A stretch of 64,000 nt of DNA from Basidiobolus meristosporus CBS 931.73 (taxonomy: Eukaryota > Basidiobolomycota > Basidiobolomycetes > Basidiobolales > Basidiobolaceae). This document shows positions 22,527 to 33,399 of this stretch, one piece after another. The stretch lies in assembly GCA_002104905.1 (NCBI GenBank), contig MCFE01000140.1, forward strand, positions 93,189-157,188, in the 5' to 3' direction. The position numbers and the translations under genes were made by a program. The stretch's first letter is position 1. Every line of letters starts with the position of its first letter. A model generated the notes under the pieces. The model saw nothing but the letters and a program-made list of their open reading frames with translations, did no database searches and was not told the DNA's origin.

Positions 22527-25500
22527 CTAAATGTTCATACTGACTAGTCCTAATTTTGACCTAAGATATTCAAACTTGTCTCTAGCTAATAGTTTGGTAA
22601 ATATGTCTGCAATCATTTCATCTGTAGGACAGTAAACTAAGCTAAGTTATTCTCTATAGCTTCTTGTATGAAATGATGTCTAATATCTATGTGCTTGGTT
22701 CTAGCATGAAAAGTTGGATTTCTACCTAATTGTATACATCCTTGATTATCTTGAAATAAAGTAATAGGCGTTTTTTGACATAGGCCTAAATCTGCAAAGA
22801 GCTTTCTTAACCACATTGCTTCTTTTGTAGCTTCACAGGCTGCCATATACTCTGCCTCTGTAGTAGAAAGAGCTACGGTTGGTTGCTTTCTTAAATTCCA
22901 TGAAATTGCTCCTTTACAGTAAAGAAAGGTGTATTCTGTGGTGGATCTTCTGTCTTCCAAATTTTGTCCCCAGTCAGCATCAGAGTATCCCACAAGATCC
23001 TGTTCTGAATTCTTATAAGTGTATCTTAAGCAGATATCAGCAGTTCCTTTTAGGTATCTAAAAATCCGCTTAACTGCTGCAATATGATCAGATCCATAGT
23101 TCTGATTATGTTGGCTTACAACTCCCACTGAATATGAGATATCTGGACGTGTTCCAAGCATGATATACATCAGACTGCCAACCATAGATTGATAAGGAAA
23201 GTCAGGGCTTTCAAATGGCACCAAGCTCTCTTGATTTGGTTGAGTTTTGACCAAGTTAAGGTTTGTCTCCATTGGGGTAGCTGCCGGTTTACAGTCTTCC
23301 ATTTTGTACTTCTTTAGTATATCTTGAATATACTTGGATTGGCTTAGGGTAATAGTCTGGGTACTTCTGTCTATGGAGAACTTAATCCCTAGGTAGTAAC
23401 TAAGCTCTCCTAAATCAGACATCTTGAACTCCTTAGATAGGCTGGATTTAGTCTCTTCCAATGTTTCTAGGTTATTAGCGGCTATAATAAGATCATCCAC
23501 ATATAGAGCTAATAGAACTGGATTTGCTCTATCTGGCTTATAGTATATACTATAGTCAGCATTACTCCTTTTGAAACTCAAAGATTCCAAATAAGAATCT
23601 ATCTTGCAATTCCAGGCTCTTGGTGATTGTTTGAGACCATATAGTGACTTTTTAAGCTTGCAGACCAAATGGGGGTTATCTTGGTCAACAAACCCATCAG
23701 GCTGGTCCATATACACATCCTCATCAAGTTCTCCATTCAAAAATGCAGTTTTTACATCCATTTGATGAATAAAGAACTTATATTTGGCTGCAATAGCCAA
23801 TATTAATCTGATAGAATTAAACTTGGCTACCGGTGCAAAGGTCTCAGTGTAGTTAAGTCCTTTTGTTTGAGAGTATCCTTTGGCTACAAGTCTTGCTTTG
23901 TATCTTTCAATTGTACCATCAGCCTTGTATTTTGTCTTGAAGACCCATCTGCATCCAATTGATTTTTGGTTGATTGGTAATTTGACCAAGTCCCAAGTTT
24001 GATTTTCCATCAGGGCCTGATATTCCTCAGTCATTGCAGATCTCCAAAACTTTGTCTGAGGGCTATTTAGGGCCTCTTTTACAGTCTGGGGTTTATCAAT
24101 ATGGACTTAATAGGCATAGGCTAAGTTTGTTCCCTCATTAATATAGTAATTTGGGCTATTTCTTGTCTGATTTGATCTCTGGGCATTTGATACTGGAATG
24201 ATCACTTCTGGGATATTCCTGGGCACTGATTCTGGCTGAACCACGGTTGTAGAGTCCTCTGGAGTGAAAAAATTATCATTGTTTTGCTCTGATTCAATCC
24301 TGACAATTGGTAGACTTGAGATCAAATTTTTGTCATCATCTGATGTCATTTTTTGTGAAAATTTTGAATTTTCATCAAACAACACATCCCTGGACTTGAT
24401 CAGCTCTTTTGCTTTGGTATTGTAGAGTCTGTATGCCTTACTCTCATTGCAGTAGCCCAAAAAAATGCATTTTACACTTTTTGGCTCAAATTTTGACTGA
24501 TTTCCGGCCAGTTTTTTGGCATATGCTGTACACCCAAATATTCTTAGATGTTCTGCACTTGGTCTATATCCAAACCATGCTTCAAATGGAGTAGAATCAC
24601 AAAGTATTCTGTTATAACTCCTATTTTTAAGGTATACAGCAGTGGCAACTGATTCTGCCCAAAAATCATAGGATAATTTTTGATCATGGATCATAGATCT
24701 TGCCATATCAATTATTGATCTGTTAGCTTGTTCTGCTACTCCATTTTGCTGTGGGGAGTATGGTACAGTAGTCTCTTGCTTTATCCCATGAATTTTGCAG
24801 AAGTGGATGAAGAGTTTGAGGTATATTCTCCACCATTGTCAGAGCGTATTTTCTTGATTTTTTCACCAGTTTCTCTCTCCACCATGGCTTTAAACTCCCT
24901 GAGCTTAGACAGAGCTTCTTCCTTTCTCTCCATGAAGTAGACCCATGTGTATCTTGTATATTCATCAATAACAGTGATTAAATACTTCATCCCGCCTAAG
25001 GATAAATTTTGCATAGGTCCACACAGATCTGAGTGAGTTAGATATAGTTTTTTCTTAGTTCTGATTAACCCTGAGCTCTTGAACAGTTGTCTGGCTTGTT
25101 TCCCATATATGCAGGCTTCACAGTGCTTCAAATTAGCTGGGGGATCAATTTTCACTACAGAAATTAGCTGATTTTTGATCATTTTACGCAAATAATCAAA
25201 ATCAATGTGTCCAAATCTCCTGTGCCAAAGCATTGGTGTTTCTTCATTTAAGTTACTTATATTGGCTTCAAGATATGATGGAATATAAGTCAACTTGTAT
25301 AGATTCTAATCTCCAATGCCCAAAGTAATATGGGCACCATTTTGATCAGTGGTCCTGCATCCAGAATTGTCAAAACTGAAACTGAGTCCTTCTGCTGTGG
25401 CCTTACTTACAGAGAGTAGGTTCTTGGCTATTTCTGGTACATAGGGTACTTCTTTAAAGGTCAGTGTATGGCTTCCTTCACTGCTTCTACGGTTTACTTG

Positions 25501-25662
25501 GATAGCTCCTTCTCCCACTGCATCAAGTGTTCTATTGTCACCCATGAAAACCCTCTTAATTGGAATTTCTTGATATTGGGTAAAAAGTTCTTTTTGTTGT
25601 GTAAAGTGTTGAGATGCTTCAGAGTCAATATACCACATCTGAGAATCCTTGTTTGTGGTCAT
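22527..25662 (-). pseudogene. pol: Copia pol (protease-integrase-RT-RNase H), broken
   Basis: 25306-25662: protease with WYIDSEASQHF (catalytic D-S-G changed to D-S-E), closed by a TAG. 24781-25293: GAG_pre-integrase (LWHRRFGHID, CEACIYGKQ) and the integrase core start (DLCGPM, SDNGGEY), ended by a one-base deletion near 24828. 24107-24706: integrase C-terminal part, closed by TAA where copy 1 has TCA. 22637-24034: 465 codons of RT (RWVFKTKY, DVKTAFLNG, LYVDDLII at the active site) and RNase H (YSDADWGQN, STTEAEYMA, FQDNQGC), truncated by a 4-bp deletion in ENNLA. The normal end is the TAG at 22527-22529. RT and RNase H catalytic motifs look intact, but no full Pol can be made. Confidence 0.93.
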
Positions 25663-25713
25663 ATTTAGTGCAGATGTGAATAGTCTATCTTCAGTTGTTG
25701 CAGCATTTCCATA

Positions 25714-26466
25714 TTAAAGCTTCTTTTGCTGATTATCTTTCTTTTTGAGACACCCATCTGATGTGTGTCCTTTCCTTTTGCAGTAGTTACAAAAGAGGTT
25801 GCTGTTGCCTTTGTAGGGTCTTGGGTACCTCCCTTGCTGGTTATCACTGCTTATTAAAGCATTTTCTTCTTCCTTCTTATTGGCACTAGATTTTCTTAAT
25901 TCTTCATCCAGGAGCCTTCCACATACGTAATTTAAGGTCAAATCTTCAGTTCTGGACTCTAGGGCTGATACAAGACCCTGAAGCTTGTCTGTCAGGCTAT
26001 CCAGGATGGTAAATATCACATCCTTATCAGTAGTTGGTACACCCACAGATTCCATCTCATCTACCAGCAGGGTAATTCTGTAAATTAGATTTTTCATTTC
26101 TTTTCCTGGCAGCATCTTTATAGTACAGAATTTTTGTCTCAGATACATTTTTTTAGCAGCTGAACATGACTGGTAGGTGTCTTCTAATGCCTTCCAGGCA
26201 CTCTTTTCTATTTTTGCTTTTGAGCATTGAATTAGCAATTTGTCTTTAACATCAAGGCAAATGCAGTCAAAGGCACTTTGTTCTTTCTTCTGGTACTTTA
26301 AGGCTTCCTCTCCCACGTTTTTAGGAGGGCATCCTTCTCCCATGACAATATCCCAAAGGTCTCTTTCTTGTAGTAGCACTTTCATCTTCACCTTCCACAC
26401 TTGGTAGTTAGATCCATCCAACTTTTCAGCAGAGGGAAAAATTCCAGTAATAGCAGTAGTAGACAT
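25714..26466 (-). CDS. gag: Copia Gag, intact frame
   Basis: 250 residues starting MSTTAITGIF, 31 bp inside the right LTR. N-terminal KLDGSNYQVWKVKM (residues 14-27), a UBN2-type central region (LEDTYQSCSAAKKMYLRQ, VDEMESVGVP), then a CCHC zinc knuckle CNYCKRKGHTSDGC near residue 225. It forms particles around the element RNA in the cytoplasm. It ends in TAA, in the same frame as the protease that follows (the frame reads on through ...TTEDRLFTSALNMTTN). In a typical single-ORF Copia element this codon would be sense (CAA is plausible), so a C-to-T change is likely. Confidence 0.9.
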   Translation of the reverse strand: MSTTAITGIFPSAEKLDGSNYQVWKVKMKVLLQERDLWDIVMGEGCPPKNVGEEALKYQKKEQSAFDCICLDVKDKLLIQCSKAKIEKSAWKALEDTYQSCSAAKKMYLRQKFCTIKMLPGKEMKNLIYRITLLVDEMESVGVPTTDKDVIFTILDSLTDKLQGLVSALESRTEDLTLNYVCGRLLDEELRKSSANKKEEENALISSDNQQGRYPRPYKGNSNLFCNYCKRKGHTSDGCLKKKDNQQKKL

Positions 26467-26497
26467 TGCAGAGAGTGACAGCTTGGGGCTCCTAACC

Positions 26498-26846
26498 TGT
26501 TGTAAGAGTCTTGGAGTTATTGGAAGTGATTTGGGAGGACAAGTAGATTATGTGGTTTTCACTTAATGATTTATTGAATGTAAAAGTAGTGTTTATACTT
26601 TTACCAGGTCTTGGCATTACAGGTACATAGAATAGGTTAAGGAAGGTGCGAAGAACATGTGTGCAAAGCTTGGGGCTGTTTGGACAACTTTGAGAATTTT
26701 CATGTTCTGGGTACCTGGTATTTTGGTGAAAATACTCAAGTAAATCCCAACAAGGAATTTGGTCAGTATTCTCTAGGATTTGAAGGTAATAATCTAAGTG
26801 ACTAAGTTAGGTAAATATCTAGGTGGAAATTCAAATTTTTACAACA
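26498..26846 (-). repeat. 5' LTR of Copia copy 2
   Basis: 349 bp; on the minus strand it runs tgttgtaaaaatttg to cttacaaca. It differs from its partner LTR at about 20 positions by eye. Confidence 0.93.
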
Positions 26847-29560
26847 GAATCACCCCTCTTTATTTGCTTACACACTACTACCTTGGGTATTCCACATATA
26901 GTTTGAATCAAAAAAACTATAGCCTCCTGCTTGCTAAACTCTACAAACATGTACACCTGCCACAATTGACATACTTCTATTACATCAACTTTAGGGCTTT
27001 TTAGTGTGATACTTGCAAAGTTGCCAGATACCTTGTATTGCTGGTATCATATACATCTTGTAAACATATGCTTGGTTATTGCCACTTCTGCCATGAATAC
27101 CTCCTGAATATCCGCAAGAACTTCTTGGAGTTTAGCCAATATATTCCTTCTCCCTGCTATATTCTAGTCCCCCTTATAGGTGTGCTCTGGCTTTTGTTTG
27201 TGTGAGTTGCATATTGAATGGTGTAGAAGTTGGCTTGTGACCACAAGAAGTCTGGCATACCTTGGTAGAGTTTTCCTCATAATAATCAGTTTCTTGCTGC
27301 ACCCAACCCAACTTTGCATTACTTAGCTGATTACCCATGCATTGGGGCTGCTTAGCTTCTTAATGCCATAGGCATAGGTGTCTCCATGTGCACAATTGTC
27401 CTCAGTATTTTCCAACTCTTTCTGGCTGTCCTGCATGTGCCAACTCATCACATCCATGATGGACTTGAAGGTAATATTCTTGATGAGATTGGGCTATTGC
27501 AGTACCTGCAACTTGATTTGACTTCCTATCTCCTCATACATCTGCTCCATAGGAAACTCCAAAAAGGTAAAGCAAGGCCCAATATTCTCCACACACCATG
27601 CAAGATGGAGTAGAGAATGGATACAGTAGCAGCAGAGATCTACATGTTCAGCTTTATGTTTGTAGTATTACCGCTCAAATCCTGTCACAAACTCCTTGCA
27701 CAACAGCCATAGATGCATCAAGTTAGCATTGGTGATATGCTTATGAATAAATATTCCTACATTGCCCACATATGAACCCCAATGCCTCCAATGTACTCTT
27801 GGTAGGAATAGCTTCAGAATGCTACATGAATAATCCCATATTTAGTTCATCCAGTCTGTGCATTTGTATTGTTGCATAGGCATATGAATATTAATTGGAG
27901 CCCCTGAGAAGTACTTAGGGTGGTGGATAATCTGTAATATCTTGCCAATTCTTCCAAATTCCTCCAGTATCTCAGATGGCTCATTTAGCTTGAAATGCCC
28001 ATGTTCAACTTGGTCATCAGTATAGGGATATTGTTGAAAGGCAAATGCATTGCTCTCAGTGGAAAGCTTTTGCTCCAACAGATACCCTCTATCTTAAGTA
28101 TCTCCAGCTTCCAAATGATCCCATATTCTGGCCAATGGCTTAAAGCTTGCTAACCTTGCTGCAATTGCATGCTGACTTCAGTACATTTTCTCTGTGATAG
28201 ATGATGTTCTCAGTGTTGGTGTTTGGGTAATATTAATGTGTGTGAGTTATGGAGTAAATCCCCTGGTTCTAACAATATGCACTTTTACATGCCAGCCATT
28301 TACTGCTATCCTACTGGAAAGCATACAAAACGTATCCAGCAATGGATACAGGAAGCTATACAGGTTGGGCAGTGATTTAGGCCCAGATACCAGTGAGACT
28401 ACTGTCAGATTATTGCTTTGATACCATAAGATGGGCAGCAGACTCAGATTGATGAGAATCAATGGCCAGCAGGATTTGCTGGTAGAGTGCTTGTTTAACA
28501 AGAATCCATCAAGTACTAAGGCAAAAGCATGGTCATACATACCTTCAAAGTAGTCCTTGCTTCTTAGCTGTTTGTAATGTTTGCCATTGATTGTATTGGA
28601 TATGTTTGCACCTAATTGATACTGAGTGCGGTACTGTATAGCTTTGCAATACTTGTTGGACGGCATCAGTTTCCTCAGACATGGTATGAACAGAATATAT
28701 CTGGAGTGTGAACAATGTTTCACCTCAATGGTGGTGAATTCCTGACAATCTGGACAGGTTGCACTGGTAGCATTTTTGGTTGTGAATGCCATGCACTGCT
28801 AACATGTGCTGGAATCAGGACAGTCTCTGGATTGTATGTTGCCAGCCACATGATAGTGTTCCATCCTGGTATGATTTTGGCAAGAAGTAGTAATAAATCC
28901 TCAAAGCCCCCATTACTGATATTAATGGAAATGTTCCACTTCTCTAGCCACAACATTACGTCATTCACCAGTAGATGGATCACAGGGCTCACTTGGCTCC
29001 ATAGAGTGTCCTTGGCATTTGTTTCAACATGTGTTGTCTCATTGCATATAGGGATTTGACCAGGCCCATATGTGGTACTGTTGTAAGGGGCAATAGGCTC
29101 AAAATCCATCAGTGAACCTTCTTTGTCAGTGCTATCACTCTGTGTGCCATATTCAGAAGGCTGATATGAGCCTAAAGTTGTCACAGATTTACCTGACTCA
29201 GTTTGTGTAAGGTGACAAAGATGGCCAGGTGTTAATATAGGAGTATCAACCATCCAGCAAGATAATGTTGGTGCGGTATTGACAAATGAATGGTCAAATA
29301 TGACTTGGGTGGCAAAACACTGGCCGTGATCCTTGTGATACTTCCTATGCTGTCTGCTTGCTTCATGGCTGCAAGATTTGCCACAATAGCCACATGTTCT
29401 TTTTTCTCTTCTCTTACAGCATTGAGTCAAAGTAGTCTTGTCCATGGGGTAAACAGTTTGACCTTCAACAATGTAACACTTTTATACCACTTTTTGGTCA
29501 ATAGTCATGTGAGCTTAAGATAGTCTTGTATTTGAGACATTGCACCTACATGTATGTAGA
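26847..29560 (-). pseudogene. CACTA-type Tnp2 transposase relic, copy T3
   Basis: Best-preserved N-terminal half in the window. 28720-29445 (241 codons) has CKRREKRTCGYCGKSCSHEA...H (zinc-finger-like), SPVIHLLVNDVMLWLEKW, ISNGGFEDLLLLLAK and WLATYNPETVLIP. 28247-28792 (181 codons) has CxxCQEFTTIEVKHC, then ALVLDGFLLNKHSTSK...WPLILINLSLLPILW...SLVSGPKS (Transposase_21 core). The two overlap in different frames, so a frameshift lies near 28720-28790. C-terminal fragments continue down to 26847 with stops. An 80-bp segment present in T1 and T2 is missing near 28268. Confidence 0.8.
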
Positions 29561-29808
29561 ATTCAATGCTGACCCACCATAGTAAGCATTATAAGTAAAG
29601 TAGTGGTACCACATACATGTATATGTAGCACTATTTCCCCTTTGGTTTTACTCACTTCCATATATATGCTGCAAAAAATAAAGTAAGGTTGTCTGGTTCC
29701 CAACCAAACCCCACCACTGACAGCAACAGAAGAATGGTTGGACAATAGCTTGCTTTGACAATCAGTGCAACAAGCAGGGTTTCATCCAAAAAAGGCCCTG
29801 TGGACAGT

Positions 29809-30477
29809 AGACTTGTTCCGTTGGATAGTGCCACATTGAGCCATGAGTGCCAAATAGTGCCATTGCGTGCCAGAGAGGCATGGCAGACCTAAACTTGGCC
29901 CCAGAGTGTGAAATTTAGCTCTGCATCATCATGCAAAGCAGCCCCTGTGTTTCACCCATTGTGTTGGAGAAAATCCATTTTTTGACCTTTTTTTTTGGAT
30001 CAGTGTTGTGCAGGATGTGTAAGAGGACAGAAGGACTGAAGACATGCACCTGGTACTCAATACACATGGCACTCTGAATCTAGCTCCTGTAGCTTGTATC
30101 ATGTCACAAAAATAAATGGCACTATTTTGGTCCACTGGTACTATCTGGCACTATATTTAAATATTAGCCCTAAAGTAAGACCTATACAAAGCACTTACAG
30201 TGCCAGATTCAGAGTGCCATGTGTATTGAGTACCAGGTGCATGTCTTCAGTCCTTCTGTCCTCTTACACATCCTGCACAACACTGATCCAAATAAAAAGG
30301 TCAAAAAATGGATTTTCTCCAACACAATGGGTGAAACACAGGGGCTGCTTTGCATGAAGATGGAGAGCTATGTTTCACACTCTGTGGCCAATTTTAGGCA
30401 CACTTAGTCTCCCTGGCACACTTTGGCATCAAATGGCACTCATGGCTCAATGTGGCACTATCCAACGGAACAAGTCT
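29809..30477. mobile_element. Fold-back MITE with Harbinger-type ends (669 bp)
   Basis: Starts agacttgttccgttggatag and ends with its exact reverse complement. Flanked by agt (29806-29808, 30478-30480), and the empty site ggacagtgtgc is visible at 18028-18038. The two halves are reverse complements almost throughout: 29999-30080 repeats inverted at about 30205-30290, so the same 50-residue peptide appears on both strands. No transposase. The ends match those of the Harbinger copies at 13038 and 56915, so those transposases probably moved it. Confidence 0.9.
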
Positions 30478-33330
30478 AGTGTGCTCATTGAAGGTAATAA
30501 TGCAGACCCCTCAGGCTCTCAGTCAAGTAAGCAATTGAGAACCTCTGTGGAGCCGCAAGCTGACCATTATGCTCAGGCAGATGAGAATGTAGCAAATGCA
30601 GTACCCTCAGTTGAAGACCAGCAAATGGCTGTCATAACATCACCACCACCCATATCAGCAAGTATGTTGTCAGCTCATACCAATGCATTAGTGAAGTAAT
30701 TAGGTGCAGTGGCTAATAGGATAGATGCAATGGCCTAGAGAAATCAGGAAATTGTCCAGAAACAGGATGAGTGGATAATATGTGTAGAGCTATCAATATT
30801 GCTGGTAGAGAAAGCAGTATTTTTGCTGCAAAGAAGAAACGCAAGTAGCTCAATGTCACAGCAAATAATTGAACTATTTCCCAGTGTAACAGCAGAGAAA
30901 CACTGTACAGTCTTTGAAGCACAACAACAGTGCCCAAAGATATAGCCCACAGAAAAACCTATCACAGTGTGGGAGGGAGACAATGTGGTGATTATACCAA
31001 AGCCTAAAAATCAAAAGACCTTGAAGATCTGTGAAGCTGTTGTATTGGTGTCACAGTGACACCCACTGACAGATGTGCTCATTCCCATATTTTCTACATC
31101 CCTGTTTCTCTACTACACTTATTTTAGTTTTATCACATTTGTGTTACTTGATCAGTACTCTCCCATAAGCCGGCTGACTATCACACCTGCTTACCTTATT
31201 GCATAAGTTATCCCTCACTTTATGTAAGATCACTAGCTATAAGTGGTTCAATATTAGGCAACCACCTGCACCAGTGCCTGTGATACATGATCAAACCGTG
31301 TCACCATCCCTACCATTTCTATACCATATATGGTATCTCTATGTTACACATGTTTCAAAGTAATGATTCCAGATTGGTTAGATGTGCTGTGTCCCTTAAA
31401 ACCTTCTTTTAACTGCTGGTGGATTTTACAGTTGTTTTGACTTTGGAAGCTTTAGTACATTGTCATCTCAAAGGACGCTAAACCCAGCACATACTTCTGT
31501 TAAGACACCCACTAAGTTAGGGATTGTGGCTCAGTAGTTTTTGCTTGACAAGCTTGTGGCTTTATTCTCCATCACATTATGTTAGAGACAGAGCCCAAGT
31601 ATTCCTAGCCAGCTTTTGCTAGAGGTTATTGCACCCAGTGAACATCCAACACACAAAACACTTGAGAAGTGTTGGATGTATTTCTCCCTTGGACTTATAC
31701 GCCACCATACTATTGAGTGCAATAATGAAGAGTGGGCTAATATTCAAGAGGCTGTCAGATGTCTAGCACACCATCACCTTAAGGCCAGCATACCATGGGA
31801 CCATCAGGAACTCCAGGCCAAGCAGAATGCACTTGACTTGTTCCATGAGCATTATTCTGGATTTAAACAGGCAAACAGAGTTTTGGCCAGCATTGGTATG
31901 CTAAGAAAGTATTTTTAAGAATAGCAGAAACTATTAAAGGCAGAACAAGAATGCCATGGCTAACAGCCAGCAGCTTCCTCAAGAGCCCATTACAAGCAGG
32001 GCTGAAAGCTCCAGACAAGCATCAAAGAGACGTCAGGTAGTGGGAAGAGTGCCAGTTAGGGACAAGCAGGCAGACACAGATGCACCAGCACAACATTTAT
32101 CAAGGAAAAAGCGTAATACCACTCATGAAGCACCCAGTCAAAGTAGCAGTGAAGGACATGGCAGTGATAAAAGCCAGCTGCTTTTACAGGAGCCTATCAC
32201 AACTATGGTTGAGAGCTCAAAACAAGTGGAAAAGTAACATCAGGTTGCCAGAAAAGTGCCAGCAAGGGGCAAGCAGGCCAAAATAGATGCATCAGAGCAG
32301 AATTTATCCAGGAGAAAGTGTAGTCCTTTACAAGAGCACCCAGACAAAGTAGCAGTGAAAGACCTGGCAGTGATAAAGGAAAAGGTAAAGGGAAGAATGT
32401 CTACCCAAGCCTGAGACAGGGAGGCATGCAAAAAAACTGCAGCACTCACCAATTAATGGTGCCAGCCTAGAGCAGACTGAATCCAATTATAGCCAAGAAA
32501 ATTACCAACAAGAAAACAGCTATTTTCACAAGAGTTGGAAGCGCAGCCAGTTGAGCTACACTTCAGTTAGGTAGATGAGTTTCCTGAAAAAGGCAGTTTG
32601 TCTACCACAGCCTCCACATCCTCTATTGTTGACACAGTGGAGATCCCACTGACAGACAAGGCTACAATTTTAAGAGCTTGAAAGACTATCACAATGCCTT
32701 AAGTGGAATTTTGGGACATTAATAGGCACACCAAGAGGTTGCAGTACCTCTTCAAGAGCAGTGCTCAAGAAAACGCACTGGAATATTGCAAGGATTTGTT
32801 GCAAAGACTGGCAGATGAGGTGCTAGACCTTGCAGTGCTAGCTGAGCCAGGATGTGTGGGAACCAGTGAATGATTAGTGGCACAAAGCTGTTGGGTTGCC
32901 ACCAAAGTTGTGGAACCAGAGCATTACAGCAGCAATACTTATTGAGTGGTGGATTTTAATGGAGTTACTTGTTGAGTGTGGGGTTGGGCTCAATGCTAGT
33001 GTAGGGTATTGGGACTTGTATAGGTCAATACAATTGGCAATTGAGGTACAACTGAAGTTTCAACAGAAATAAATCAATTTGTACAGATGAAAAGTAAGAG
33101 AGATGGTTGAGTCAGGAAGTAAGGAGTGTGAAAAAGAGGCAATGGGCAATCAATGAATACAAACATAGGAGGCAATAGAGTGTCTGGGATCAGAAAGTGC
33201 GCAAATTGGCAGGGATCCACTTATATATTGTTGTGATGAAAAAATTTGACTAAGTTTTTTGTGAAATCTGGGGTGCAATTATTTTTCAACAGTCTCTGGA
33301 CAGTGTCCGGATGAGATCGGTACCTCTTAG
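30478..33330 (+). pseudogene. Partner ORF of the Tnp2 element, copy T3, interrupted
   Basis: Same block order as 18038-20280: EGNNADPSGSQSSKQ at 30490; a stop after TNALVK; an LTR insertion at 31041-31709; then EEWANIQEAVRCLAHHHL (31727 on); the 69-residue repeat units at 31956-32237 and about 32250-32420; and a degenerate last block to about 33070. 33071-33330 is the non-coding trailer. Function unknown. Confidence 0.6.
31041..31709 (+). repeat. Solo LTR (TGTAGTGG family), internally deleted
   Basis: Starts tgtattggtgtcac and ends cgccaccata. Its flanks ctgt and ctat correspond to the single ccat in the empty site at 8452-8455. About 400 bp of the middle, compared with 58722-59792, is missing near 31395. 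Confidence 0.75.
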
Positions 33331-33399
33331 TCATGGGACTTTGTAATGGCCTTTTGATGGCATCATCTCAATAATATCTCATAGGGCATGTGCAGAGCA

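Larger units (their letters stand above)
22167..26846 (-). mobile_element. Ty1/Copia LTR retrotransposon, copy 2 (nearly full length)
   Basis: 4,680 bp, bounded by two LTRs (22167-22515 and 26498-26846), with a primer-binding-like sequence next to the right LTR (reverse complement of gcttggggctcctaacc) and a purine-rich tract next to the left LTR. Gag is intact; Pol is broken in at least five places. The LTRs differ at roughly 6% of positions by eye. The 5-bp flanks are cttct (22162-22166) and gaatc (26847-26851), which do not match. See the finding on unequal crossing-over. Confidence 0.95.

Noticed and set aside
29929-30357. Identical peptides on both strands (ARFRVPCVLSTRCMSS...)
   Set aside because: Product of the fold-back symmetry of the MITE, not a gene.
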